Of a stretch of 64,000 bases of DNA, positions 34,918 to 42,845 are shown piece by piece. A model generated the notes under the pieces. The model ran no database searches, was not told where the DNA came from, and saw nothing but the letters and a program-made list of their open reading frames with translations. Position numbers and translations under genes: made by a program. The stretch is from Hasllibacter halocynthiae (GTDB taxonomy: Bacteria > Pseudomonadota > Alphaproteobacteria > Rhodobacterales > Rhodobacteraceae). Each line of letters begins with the position of its first letter. Positions within the stretch are counted from its first letter, which is position 1. The DNA lies in assembly GCF_003003095.1 (NCBI RefSeq), contig NZ_PVTT01000001.1, positions 124,001 through 188,000 of the forward strand. The letters are read 5' to 3'.

Positions 34918-35418
34918 TCAGGCCTGCCGGGCGCGCGCCCGGGGCTCGCGGTTCCGGTCCTCCTCGGCGTCGTCGTCGGATTCCAGACCGAAATCCGTCA
35001 CCTTGCGCGAGACGTCGTAGAGGAAGGTCGCCGACCAGGTGATCAGCATGAACCCCCCGAGGGCGGAGGCGCCGACCACGATCCGGATCGGCCCCTCGAT
35101 CACCTGCGGGCCGTATCCCAGCGTCGTGAAGGTCATGAAGGCGAGGTAGTGGTAGTCCCACCATCCGTCCGCCTGCGCCGCGATCACCTCGTGCGACCAG
35201 AGGAACTCCTCGCCGAGAAGGAACGCGAGCGCGAGGGCGGCGATCTGCGCCATGTGCGTCGCCGCGAGGCCGAGGAAGGTGAGGAGAACCAGGCGGCGGG
35301 TCCCGTCCGACCGCTCGCCCGCCTCGTCGATGCCCAGGACCCGCGCGAGCAGCAGGAGGGCATAATAGTGGCTGAGGCCGAGAAGCGCGAGCACGGCGAG
35401 GCCGTAGACGATGGGCAT
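34918..35418 (-). CDS. Two-pore-type ion channel protein (Ion_trans_2 family)
   Basis: 166 residues. An N-terminal helix (IVYGLAVLALLGLSHYYALLLLARVLG) is followed by a second helix, a pore helix with selectivity-filter-like TFTTLGYG near residue 110, and a last helix (IVVGASALGGFMLITWSATFLY). The acidic/basic C-terminal tail is short. The GYG filter suggests K+ selectivity, as in KcsA-like or YNIC-type channels. There is no RCK domain. The ATG at 35418 lacks a clear Shine-Dalgarno. It is divergent from pccB with a gap of 163 bases. Confidence 0.82.
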   Translation of the reverse strand: MPIVYGLAVLALLGLSHYYALLLLARVLGIDEAGERSDGTRRLVLLTFLGLAATHMAQIAALALAFLLGEEFLWSHEVIAAQADGWWDYHYLAFMTFTTLGYGPQVIEGPIRIVVGASALGGFMLITWSATFLYDVSRKVTDFGLESDDDAEEDRNREPRARARQA

Positions 35419-35581
35419 GGAGGAGGTTCCCGTTCTGGCGGATCCGATGGACGGGGTACGTCCGCCGCACACCTTACCGGCGAAGTCATAGCGGCGCAGG
35501 GTCGAAGGTTCCATCCTCGCCTCTCCACGCTTGGCCCCGGGGCGATGCGGCCTTATCACCGCACGGAGGCGGGGAGGGCGC

Positions 35582-37114
35582 ATGCGGGACATCCTGGCGG
35601 AGCTTGAGGAACGGCGCGTCCGGGCCCGCTTGGGCGGCGGCGCGCGGCGGATCGAGGCGCAGCACGCCAAGGGCAAGCTGACCGCGCGCGAGCGGGTCGA
35701 GCTCCTGCTCGATCCGGGCTCCTTCGAGGAATACGACACGTTCGTCACGCATCGCTGCGGCGACTTCGGCATGGAGGGGAACCACGTGCCGGGCGACGGG
35801 GTGGTCACCGGCTGGGGCACCGTGAACGGGCGGATGGTCTACGTCTATTCGCAGGACTTCACGGTGTTCGGCGGGTCGCTCTCCGAGACGCACGCCCAGA
35901 AGATCTGCAAGGTCATGGACATGGCCATGCGCAACGGCGCCCCCGTGATCGGGCTGAACGATTCGGGCGGCGCGCGCATCCAGGAAGGCGTGGCGAGCCT
36001 CGGGGGGTACGCGGAGGTCTTCCAGCGCAACGTCCTGGCCTCGGGCGTGGTGCCGCAGATCAGCGTCATCATGGGGCCCTGCGCGGGGGGCGCCGTCTAT
36101 TCGCCTGCGATGACCGACTTCATCTACATGGTGAAGGACACCTCCTACATGTTCGTCACCGGCCCCGACGTGGTGCGGACCGTCACCAACGAGGTGGTCA
36201 CCGCCGAGGAACTCGGCGGCGCGTCCACGCACACCCGCAGGTCCTCCGTGGCGGACGCGGCCTTCGAGAACGACGTGCTCGCGCTGGCCGAGACGCGGCG
36301 TCTGATCGACTTCCTGCCCCTCTCCAACCGCGAGAAGCCCCCGCGGCGGCCCTTCTTCGACGACCCCGCCCGGATCGAGCCGTCGCTCGACACGCTGGTG
36401 CCGGAGAATCCGAACCAGCCCTATGACATGCGTGAGCTGATCGCGAAGCTGGCCGACGAAGGGGACTTCCTCGAGATGCAGGAAGGCTTCGCGGCCAATG
36501 TCCTGACGGGGTTCGTCCGGCTCGAGGGATCGACCGTGGGCGTGGTGGCGAACCAGCCGATGGTCCTGGCCGGGGTGCTGGACATCGACTCCAGCCGCAA
36601 GGCGGCGCGCTTCGTGCGGTTCTGTGACGCCTTCTCGATCCCGATCCTCACGCTGGTGGACGTGCCGGGCTTCCTGCCGGGCACCGCGCAGGAATACGGC
36701 GGGGTCATCAAGCATGGGGCGAAGCTGCTCTTCGCCTATGGCGAGGCGACGGTGCCCAAGGTCACCGTCATCACCCGCAAGGCCTATGGCGGGGCCTATG
36801 ACGTCATGGCCTCGAAGCACCTGCGCGGCGACGTGAACTACGCCTGGCCCACCGCCGAGATCGCCGTGATGGGCGCGAAGGGCGCGGTCGAGATCCTCTA
36901 CCGGTCCGAGGCGGGCGACGCGGAGGCGATCGAACGCCGCACGAACGAGTACGAGAGGGAGTTCGCCTCCCCCTTCAAGGCGGCCGAGCGGGGGTTCGTC
37001 GACGAGGTGGTCCAGCCCCGCTCGACCCGCGCGCGCGTCTGCCGGGCCTTCGCGAGCCTGAGGAACAAGGAGCTGACGAACCCGTGGAAGAAGCACGACA
37101 ACATCCCGCTGTGA
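35582..37114 (+). CDS. pccB: Propionyl-CoA carboxylase beta (carboxyltransferase) subunit
   Basis: 510 residues, full length. It contains the two crotonase-like carboxyltransferase halves. [20 protein letters not shown] forms the first oxyanion region, [16 protein letters not shown] follows, and [32 protein letters not shown] with [15 protein letters not shown] forms the second. With biotin-charged PccA it carboxylates propionyl-CoA to (S)-methylmalonyl-CoA. The pathway continues with methylmalonyl-CoA mutase encoded at 42.8 kb, serving odd-chain fatty acid, Val/Ile breakdown and the ethylmalonyl-CoA route of acetate assimilation. Start ATG 35582 follows GGGGAGGG. Confidence 0.95.
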   Translation: MRDILAELEERRVRARLGGGARRIEAQHAKGKLTARERVELLLDPGSFEEYDTFVTHRCGDFGMEGNHVPGDGVVTGWGTVNGRMVYVYSQDFTVFGGSLSETHAQKICKVMDMAMRNGAPVIGLNDSGGARIQEGVASLGGYAEVFQRNVLASGVVPQISVIMGPCAGGAVYSPAMTDFIYMVKDTSYMFVTGPDVVRTVTNEVVTAEELGGASTHTRRSSVADAAFENDVLALAETRRLIDFLPLSNREKPPRRPFFDDPARIEPSLDTLVPENPNQPYDMRELIAKLADEGDFLEMQEGFAANVLTGFVRLEGSTVGVVANQPMVLAGVLDIDSSRKAARFVRFCDAFSIPILTLVDVPGFLPGTAQEYGGVIKHGAKLLFAYGEATVPKVTVITRKAYGGAYDVMASKHLRGDVNYAWPTAEIAVMGAKGAVEILYRSEAGDAEAIERRTNEYEREFASPFKAAERGFVDEVVQPRSTRARVCRAFASLRNKELTNPWKKHDNIPL

Positions 37115-37872
37115 GGCTTGCCCTCCTCCTCCTCGCGCTCGTCTGGGGCGGGCCGCTTCATGCGCAGGAGGCGATCCCGCTCGGCGACGGGCGGGTGCTG
37201 ACCGCCCTCGGAACGGGCGTGGAGGAGGGGGCGAACGGGCTCCGCACCCTCGTGCTGGAGACCCGCGCCGAGTTCGATCCCGAGCCCTACGGCCCCGTGC
37301 CGTCCTCGGCCTTCGGGCGGATCCATCAGGCCATCTGCGAGAACGTCGTGCGCGGCAATCCGGGCGCCGTGGCTGCGATGGACGTGCAGCGGTTCCGCCT
37401 GATCCAGACCTTCCGGCCGGAGGAAGGGGCGCCGGTGGTCCATCGCTCGCTCTTCGACCTGGACGGCGGCGACTGCCTCCACGTCCCTGCGCTGGGCCCG
37501 GGGGTGCCGGCCGTCGTCACCCTGCCGGGCGGACGGGTCGTCGCGCTGCGCCACCTGGAGGCGGGCGACACCCCGGACGAGCTGGAGATGACCCTCGAGA
37601 CTGCGACGGAAGGGGACGCGCGCTTCTCCCTCTCCAACCAGAACATCGCGTTCGAGGCCTGCGCCGTGCTGGCGCCCCGCGTCCTCGCGCGCCGCGCGGA
37701 GGGCGGGGCCCCGCCGCCGAGGGCGATCCGCGTCTCGATCGAGAACCGCCGGCCCGGCCCGCCGGACGCCCGCGCGATCGAGAGCTACCGCTTTGCCGTC
37801 GTGGACGGAGCGTGCGTCACGGGCCTCGGCCCCGCGATCGAGGCCGAGCTGCGCGAGGCGTTCGCGCCATGA
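37111..37872 (+). CDS. Exported hypothetical protein coupled to pccB
   Basis: 253 residues. The GTG start (37111) overlaps the pccB TGA (GTGA). An N-terminal signal peptide ([20 protein letters not shown]) is clear. The mature part has several cysteines ([29 protein letters not shown]), probably disulfide-bonded in the periplasm. I recognise no domain. Codon use resembles its neighbours. Position between pccB and pccA recurs in Rhodobacteraceae genomes (general knowledge), but no role in carboxylation is evident. The next gene overlaps its stop by four bases. Confidence 0.7.
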   Translation: MRLALLLLALVWGGPLHAQEAIPLGDGRVLTALGTGVEEGANGLRTLVLETRAEFDPEPYGPVPSSAFGRIHQAICENVVRGNPGAVAAMDVQRFRLIQTFRPEEGAPVVHRSLFDLDGGDCLHVPALGPGVPAVVTLPGGRVVALRHLEAGDTPDELEMTLETATEGDARFSLSNQNIAFEACAVLAPRVLARRAEGGAPPPRAIRVSIENRRPGPPDARAIESYRFAVVDGACVTGLGPAIEAELREAFAP

Positions 37873-38240
37873 GGCGGGCCGCCCTCCTCTGCCTCCTGGG
37901 GGGCGGCGCCCTCGCCGACGGGCTGCCCTCGGGCCTTGCGCCGGTGCTGGAGGACGCGCGGATCGAGACCCGCCCCGGCATGGCCGGCGAGGAGGTCTGG
38001 GCCACGTTCCGCTTCATCGCCGAGGGGCTTACAGACTACGAGCAGGTGGCGGGGGATTTCGACCCGCTCTGCGCGGGCGTGGCGCGTCCCGCCCTCGTCG
38101 CGGCGGGACGCGAGGCCGACGTGATCGTGGTGGCCCTGACCGACCGGCCGGTGCCCCGTGGCGCGGTAGACCTCGACGCCGTGCAGTTCTTCGAGAGCTT
38201 CGTTCCCTCGGCCGCGGGGTGCGATCCGCTGCAATGGTGA
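37869..38240 (+). CDS. Small exported protein, DUF6497-like
   Basis: 123 residues from ATG 37869, overlapping the preceding TGA (ATGA). A short signal peptide ([18 protein letters not shown]) is followed by LAPVLEDARIETRPGMAGEE, VWATFRFIAEGL, and a C-terminal DVIVVALTDRPVPRGAVDLD then AVQFFESFVPSAAGC. The last part resembles DUF6497 proteins of Rhodobacteraceae. Two cysteines (DPLCAG and AAGCDP) could pair. Function unknown; probably periplasmic and translated with the previous gene. Confidence 0.65.
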   Translation: MRRAALLCLLGGGALADGLPSGLAPVLEDARIETRPGMAGEEVWATFRFIAEGLTDYEQVAGDFDPLCAGVARPALVAAGREADVIVVALTDRPVPRGAVDLDAVQFFESFVPSAAGCDPLQW

Positions 38241-38379
38241 CCGGCCCGCAACAAGGCGCGAAGCGAATCCATTCTCGCCGCAACCGCGCCGTGATCGAAG
38301 GGTTTCCCTATCACGACGCTCGGCCATGCGTGGCCGCATCCAACGGCGCCCCGGCGCCCCGATCGAGCAGGAGAGCACC

Positions 38380-38511
38380 ATGCGCGTCCCGGCGATCCTT
38401 TCGCTTCTCCTTCTGGTGGCGGCCTGCAACCGTTCCGCCGAGGAAGAGATCATCATCGTGGATCCGATCCCCGTGGTCCCGGCCGAGCCGGCCTTCGACG
38501 GCAAGCTCTGA
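38380..38511 (+). CDS. Very small lipoprotein (43 residues)
   Basis: MRVPAILSLLLLVAACNRSA opens a 43-residue protein whose lipobox VAAC puts Cys16 at the mature N-terminus. The mature peptide of about 28 residues is acidic then proline-rich (IIIVDPIPVVPAEP). Similar tiny lipoproteins occur at this position in relatives (general knowledge). ATG 38380 is preferred over an in-frame ATG at 38326 because the signal peptide begins there. Role unknown; comparable in design to entericidin-like small lipoproteins but not homologous by eye. Confidence 0.6.
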   Translation: MRVPAILSLLLLVAACNRSAEEEIIIVDPIPVVPAEPAFDGKL

Positions 38512-38553
38512 CACGGCCGCACGGCCCGTCCGGCGGACGCGCGGAGCGGCGCC

Positions 38554-38898
38554 ATGATGAAGCATCGCGGGTTCCCGGGCCGGCTGCCGGGGACGGACCA
38601 CCAGTTCACCTTGCGCCGGGCCAGCCCCAAGGGGCCCACGCCCATCAAGGCGCGCGAGCGCTATGCCGACCGCCGCGCGGACGACCGCCGCGCCGACGCC
38701 GCCTTCGTCCGCGCCCTTTGGGAGCATTTCGGCGACGAGCCCTTCGAGCGGGGCAACCTCGACGCGGGGCGCCTCTCCTGGCTGATCGGCCGCGAGGTGG
38801 CATGGGCCAGCGACCCGTTCGACCCGGCCGATTACGGCCAGCTCCTCCGGCTGGACCCGGGCCGGGCGCGCGCGAGCTTTCCCGAGGCGTTCGCGTGA
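38554..38898 (+). CDS. Hypothetical cytoplasmic protein, small and basic
   Basis: 114 residues, no signal peptide or membrane segment. The N-terminal half is very basic (MMKHRGFPGRLPGTDHQFTL, then a run of Arg/Lys/Asp: KARERYADRRADDRRADAAF). The C-terminal half is a compact helical domain (LWEHFGDEPFERG, LSWLIGREVAWASDPFDP). GGAG precedes the ATG by about 8 bases. No family is recognised. The basic first half would allow RNA or DNA binding, which is conjecture. Confidence 0.55.
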   Translation: MMKHRGFPGRLPGTDHQFTLRRASPKGPTPIKARERYADRRADDRRADAAFVRALWEHFGDEPFERGNLDAGRLSWLIGREVAWASDPFDPADYGQLLRLDPGRARASFPEAFA

Positions 38899-39025
38899 CC
38901 CGCATGCATCGCTCGGGCGCGTTTCGGCAGGGCCCCGCCGATCGGCGCGGGGCGGCGTCATTGCCCGGCGCCGGCTGGCTCCGCATAGCTGCGGGCATCC
39001 AGAAGCCGAAGGAGGCCCCAGCAGC

Positions 39026-39244
39026 ATGTCCACCACCATCCGCACCGTCCTCGCCGCCGCGCTCTGCGCGCCGCTCCTCGCCGCCTGCGGCACCAACGAC
39101 ACCGAGCGGGCCCTCACCGGCGCCGCCGGCGGCGCGCTCGCCGCGGAGGTCCTCGATGAGAACCTTCTCACCGGCGCCGCCGTCGGCGGCCTCATCGGCG
39201 CCGTCTCCTGCGACGTGGCGCCGAACGCGCCGAACTGCATCTGA
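39026..39244 (+). CDS. Small glycine-zipper lipoprotein
   Basis: 72 residues. A signal peptide ends in lipobox LAAC (Cys20-21 region). The mature part has a glycine-zipper-like membrane-active repeat (ALTGAAGGALAAEVL, LLTGAAVGGLIGAVSC), as in small outer-membrane lipoproteins of the 17-kDa/osmotic type. Two further cysteines lie near the end. A TTGCCC-N17-CATAGC promoter-like sequence (38961-38989) lies upstream, and a strong hairpin follows 22 bases after the stop, so it may be transcribed on its own. Confidence 0.7.
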   Translation: MSTTIRTVLAAALCAPLLAACGTNDTERALTGAAGGALAAEVLDENLLTGAAVGGLIGAVSCDVAPNAPNCI

Positions 39245-39265
39245 CCTGACGACCGCATCCGGCGG

Positions 39266-39299
39266 GAGGGGGCCGTCCGGGCGACCGGGCGGCCCCCTC
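39266..39299 (+). terminator. Strong hairpin between the small lipoprotein gene and pccA
   Basis: Arms 39266-39280 and 39285-39299 pair over 15 positions (one G-T wobble) around a GCGA loop. It ends just 20 bases before the pccA ATG, leaving almost no room for a separate pccA promoter. It therefore may work as an attenuator or mRNA-processing barrier rather than a simple terminator. Confidence 0.65.
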
Positions 39300-39319
39300 G
39301 CGCATCCGAGAGGCCCCCG

Positions 39320-41374
39320 ATGCCGCTGTTCGACAAGATACTGATCGCCAACCGGGGCGAGATCGCCTGCCGGATCATCAAAACCGCGCGGCGCATGGGC
39401 ATCCGGACGGCGGCCGTCCATTCCGACGCCGACGCGAACGCCCTCCACGTGCGCATGGCGGACGAGGCGGTCCGCATCGGCCCGCCCCCCGCCGCGGAGA
39501 GCTACATCGATATCGAGAGGGTCATGGGGGCCGTCCGCGAGACGGGGGCGCAGGCCGTCCACCCCGGCTACGGCTTCCTCTCCGAGAACCCGCTCTTCGC
39601 CGCCGCGCTGGCCGCCGAGGGGATCGCCTTCATCGGCCCGCCCGAAGGCGCGATCGAGAAGATGGGCGACAAGATCACCTCGAAGAAGATCGCGGCCGAG
39701 GCCGGGGTCAACACCGTGCCGGGGCACGTGGGCCCGGTCGAAGACGCCGACCAGGCGGTCCGCATAGCCCGCGAGATCGGCTATCCCGTAATGCTGAAGG
39801 CCAGCGCGGGCGGCGGCGGCAAGGGCATGCGGATCGCGTGGGACGACGACGACTGCCGCGAGGGTTTCCAGGCGTCCAGGAACGAGGCGAAGGCGTCCTT
39901 CGGCGACGACCGGATGTTCATCGAGAAGTTCGTCACCCGGCCCCGCCACATCGAGATCCAGGTTCTGGCGGACCGCCACGGCAACGCGATCTACCTGGGC
40001 GAGCGGGAATGCTCGATCCAGCGCCGCAACCAGAAGGTCGTGGAGGAAGCGCCGAGCCCGTTCCTCGACGAGGCGACGCGCCGTGCGATGGGCGAGCAGG
40101 CCGTCGCACTGGCCCGCGCGGTGGATTACAGCAGCGCCGGCACTGTCGAGTTCATCGTGGACGGCGACCGCGATTTCTACTTCCTCGAGATGAACACCCG
40201 CCTCCAGGTCGAGCATCCGGTGACGGAGCTGGTCACGGGCGTCGACCTCGTGGAGCAGATGATCCGCATCGCGGCGGGCGAGCCGCTGGCGATGACGCAG
40301 GACGACGTCGCGTTGAAGGGCTGGGCGATCGAATCGCGGCTCTATGCCGAGGATCCCTATCGCGGCTTCCTGCCCTCGACGGGGCGCCTGACCCGCTACC
40401 GCCCGCCCGCCGAGACGGAAGGCTACGCGCCGGGCACCGCGCCGGGGCAGGCCGGCGACGCGGTGATCCGGAACGACGCGGGCGTCTTCGAGGGCGGCGA
40501 GATCAGCCGCTTCTACGATCCGATGATCGCCAAGCTCTGCACCTGGGCGCCGGACAGGGCGGGGGCGGTCCGGGCGATGCGCGGCGCGCTCGACGGGTTC
40601 GAGGTCGAGGGGATAGGCCACAACCTTCCCTTCCTGTCGGCGGTGATGGGCCACCCCCGCTTCGCGTCGGGCGACGTCACGACCGCCTTCATCGAGGAGG
40701 AGTATCCCGATGGCTTCGGCGGGGCTGTCCTGCCGGAAGGGGACCTGCGACTCCTCGCGGCCTCCGCGGCGGCCATGCACCGCGTCGCCGAGGTGCGGCG
40801 GGCCCGCATCTCGGGCCGGCTCGACCACCACGAGCGGCAGGTGGGCGACGAATGGGTGGTGGCCTTCGAGGGCCCCGGAGGCGCCCCTCGCGAGCGGTTC
40901 GAGATGAAAGTCGAGGCGGACCGGGACGGTGCATCTGTGCGGATGGCGGGCGGCACGACGTTTCGGGTCGCTTCGGACTGGCGGCCGGGGGCGCGCCTCG
41001 CCCGGCTCGACGTGGGCGGCGAGCGGCTTCTCGTGAAGGTCGACGCGATCACCCAGGGCTTTCGCCTTCGCTGGCGCGGCGCCGACCTTCGGGCCCGCGT
41101 CCGCACCCCGCGGCAGGCCGAGCTGGCCGCGTTGATGCCGGTGAAGGCCCCGCCCGACACGTCCAAGCTGCTGCTCTGCCCGATGCCGGGCCTCCTCGTG
41201 TCGCTGGCGGTCGCGGAAGGAGACGAGGTCGAGGAGGGGCAGGCGCTGGCGACCGTCGAGGCCATGAAGATGGAGAACGTCCTGCGCGCTGAGCGGAAGG
41301 GCCGCGTGGCCGAGGTGAACGTCGCCCCCGGTGAGAGCCTCCAGGTCGATCAGGTGATCCTCGGCTTCGCGTGA
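39320..41374 (+). CDS. pccA: Propionyl-CoA carboxylase alpha subunit (biotin carboxylase + biotin carrier)
   Basis: 684 residues. Domains in order are biotin carboxylase (about 1-450) with the N-terminal LFDKILIANRGEIACRIIKT, the ATP-grasp glycine-rich loop KASAGGGGKGMRIAWDD, and EMNTRLQVEHPVTELVTGVD; the BT oligomerisation domain (about 460-600); and the biotinyl domain at the end with EAMKMEN (biotinylated Lys). The enzyme carboxylates biotin with bicarbonate and ATP, then PccB transfers it to propionyl-CoA. The gene is 2.2 kb from pccB, separated by five small genes, the arrangement common in Rhodobacteraceae. A strong hairpin lies directly upstream. Confidence 0.95.
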   Translation: MPLFDKILIANRGEIACRIIKTARRMGIRTAAVHSDADANALHVRMADEAVRIGPPPAAESYIDIERVMGAVRETGAQAVHPGYGFLSENPLFAAALAAEGIAFIGPPEGAIEKMGDKITSKKIAAEAGVNTVPGHVGPVEDADQAVRIAREIGYPVMLKASAGGGGKGMRIAWDDDDCREGFQASRNEAKASFGDDRMFIEKFVTRPRHIEIQVLADRHGNAIYLGERECSIQRRNQKVVEEAPSPFLDEATRRAMGEQAVALARAVDYSSAGTVEFIVDGDRDFYFLEMNTRLQVEHPVTELVTGVDLVEQMIRIAAGEPLAMTQDDVALKGWAIESRLYAEDPYRGFLPSTGRLTRYRPPAETEGYAPGTAPGQAGDAVIRNDAGVFEGGEISRFYDPMIAKLCTWAPDRAGAVRAMRGALDGFEVEGIGHNLPFLSAVMGHPRFASGDVTTAFIEEEYPDGFGGAVLPEGDLRLLAASAAAMHRVAEVRRARISGRLDHHERQVGDEWVVAFEGPGGAPRERFEMKVEADRDGASVRMAGGTTFRVASDWRPGARLARLDVGGERLLVKVDAITQGFRLRWRGADLRARVRTPRQAELAALMPVKAPPDTSKLLLCPMPGLLVSLAVAEGDEVEEGQALATVEAMKMENVLRAERKGRVAEVNVAPGESLQVDQVILGFA

Positions 41375-41408
41375 CGGCGCGCGACAGGGTGGCGGAGGAT
41401 CGCCGGAT

Positions 41409-41423
41409 GTTCTATGTTTGTTC
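41409..41423 (+). promoter_or_regulatory. Candidate LexA (SOS) box, alphaproteobacterial GTTC-N7-GTTC
   Basis: GTTC at 41409-41412 and GTTC at 41420-41423 are separated by exactly seven AT-rich bases (TATGTTT), matching the direct-repeat LexA box known for Alphaproteobacteria. It lies 69 bases before the start at 41492, in a promoter-like AT-rich patch within GC-rich DNA. LexA control is inferred. Confidence 0.5.
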
Positions 41424-41491
41424 CATTCCGCCGGACGGATCCGGCCGGGATGTGGAATACCTTGGACTCACAACCCCGAGGCCCCGTTCGC

Positions 41492-42121
41492 ATGATCTGG
41501 CTGGACCCCTACATCGATCCGCGCGTGCAGCAGGCCGTCGTCGCCGGCCTGTTCCTCGCGCTCGGATGGGTGGTCAACGGCTGGGCCACCCGCCGCCGCG
41601 AGGATCGAGCCCGGGCTGACCGGGTGCGCGACGTGCAGCGCGCTCTCTTCGCTGAGATCGGGAACAATGTCGCCAACCTCGGCTCCGAGTCGCAGCTGCG
41701 GACCGAGACGGGCGGCCTGATCGAACGGATGGAGGAGGACCCGGACTTCACCCCTTTCATCCCGCGCGAGCGGGGGGACATGGTGTTCCACGCCGCGCTG
41801 GAGGACCTGTCAGTGCTGCCGCGGGTGACCATCGATCCGGTCGTGGCCTATTACGCGCAGATCAGCGCGATCGCGGCCCTCGCCGAGGACATGCGCGAGG
41901 CCGATTTCCGGGCGCTCGGCCCGACGCGGCGGCGGGCGATCTACCGCGACTACGTCGAGATGAAGGTGCAGGCCCTGCGCTACGGCCAGCTGGCGACGCA
42001 CCTCATCACCGTGTTCGCACGCGAGGGAAAGGAGGCCGCGGAGATCGAGGCCGTGCGCCTGCGCTCGGGCGTTCCGGTGCCGCGCGTCAGTAGCCCGGCC
42101 GCGGACCCGTCCGGCCGGTGA
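41492..42121 (+). CDS. Membrane-anchored hypothetical protein behind an SOS-box-like sequence
   Basis: 209 residues from ATG 41492 (MIWLDPYIDPRVQQAVVAGL). One transmembrane helix lies at about residues 11-30, after which comes a cytoplasmic helical domain with charged coiled-coil character (TRRREDRARADRVRDVQRAL, EIGNNVANLGSESQLRTETG) and a C-terminal region with LPRVTIDPVVAYYAQISAIA. No family is recognised. The architecture (short N-terminal anchor, helical cytoplasmic body) together with the upstream GTTC-N7-GTTC element suggests a DNA-damage-inducible membrane protein. The 3' end overlaps a small convergent ORF by 35 bases. Confidence 0.7.
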   Translation: MIWLDPYIDPRVQQAVVAGLFLALGWVVNGWATRRREDRARADRVRDVQRALFAEIGNNVANLGSESQLRTETGGLIERMEEDPDFTPFIPRERGDMVFHAALEDLSVLPRVTIDPVVAYYAQISAIAALAEDMREADFRALGPTRRRAIYRDYVEMKVQALRYGQLATHLITVFAREGKEAAEIEAVRLRSGVPVPRVSSPAADPSGR

Positions 42122-42218
42122 CCGGTATCGGGGTGTAGGGTATCGGGACCGGCTTGTTCTTCTGCGCCATGGCTGCAGCGTAGCGGCCCGCGTCCGCGCG
42201 ATCAATCGAGGTCGTCAT
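42087..42218 (-). CDS. Possible 43-residue microprotein coupled to the DUF4174 gene
   Basis: From ATG 42218, which overlaps the TGA of the DUF4174 gene (ATGA), an ORF encodes MTTSIDRADAGRYAAAMAQK followed by a proline-rich, basic end (PVPIPYTPIPVTG, RPGY). The overlap is the only positive evidence; an internal ATG would give a 27-residue version. The 3' end runs 35 bases into the convergent gene. It may be spurious. Confidence 0.35.
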   Translation of the reverse strand: MTTSIDRADAGRYAAAMAQKNKPVPIPYTPIPVTGRTGPRPGY

Positions 42219-42730
42219 CCCCCCTCCGATCTGAACGACCGCTGGTCCCGCAGCTCCTGCCGGCGCAGCGGCATGGCGTCGATGGCGCGGTTCAGCTCGC
42301 GTACGCTCCAGGGGGCGGGCTTGCGCTGGCGGACGGTGCCGTCCTTGCCGAGGAGCGCCAGCATGAACCCGCGCGGACGAAGCTGACGGCGGATGTCCGA
42401 CAACGCGTCCGGGTCGGTGTCGAGGATCAGCACCACGTCCCGCGCGACGAGGTCGTCCACCGCCTCGGCCAAGAGGTCCACCTGCCGCCCGAAGGCGGGG
42501 TCCCGGTCGGTGTTGGCGAAGACGACGACCGGCCGCGCGATCCACTGGAAGTCGCCGAGGTCCACCTCGGACGCATCGAACACCGTGGTCGGGTCCGCCT
42601 CCCACCGCTCCAGCGCCGAGAGGGGCGCGTCCGGCCCGGCGGCGATCCCGGCGCCACTCGCCATCTCCTGCGCGGCGAGGGGGAGGGCCGCGAGCGCCGC
42701 GAGGCCGACGATGAAGGGGCGTCTGTGCAT
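42215..42730 (-). CDS. Exported DUF4174-domain protein
   Basis: 171 residues. A signal peptide with twin Arg-like start (MHRRPFIVGLAALAALPLAA|Q) leads to a mature protein containing LGDFQWIARPVVVFANTDRD, VARDVVLILDTDPDALSDIR and GFMLALLGKDGTVRQRKPAP. This matches the DUF4174 family, a thioredoxin-like fold without the redox CxxC. The function is unknown. It is divergent from methylmalonyl-CoA mutase (115-base gap) and may be coupled to a downstream microprotein. Confidence 0.8.
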   Translation of the reverse strand: MHRRPFIVGLAALAALPLAAQEMASGAGIAAGPDAPLSALERWEADPTTVFDASEVDLGDFQWIARPVVVFANTDRDPAFGRQVDLLAEAVDDLVARDVVLILDTDPDALSDIRRQLRPRGFMLALLGKDGTVRQRKPAPWSVRELNRAIDAMPLRRQELRDQRSFRSEGG

Positions 42731-42845
42731 GGCCTCGATATAGGGGCGATCCGCCCCCCTGCGAAGAGCGCGGCGCCCCCGGCGCCCGCGCTTCCACCGG
42801 ACGCGGCGATCCGGTAGTCCGGACGCGGCATCGGGAGGGCGCGTC

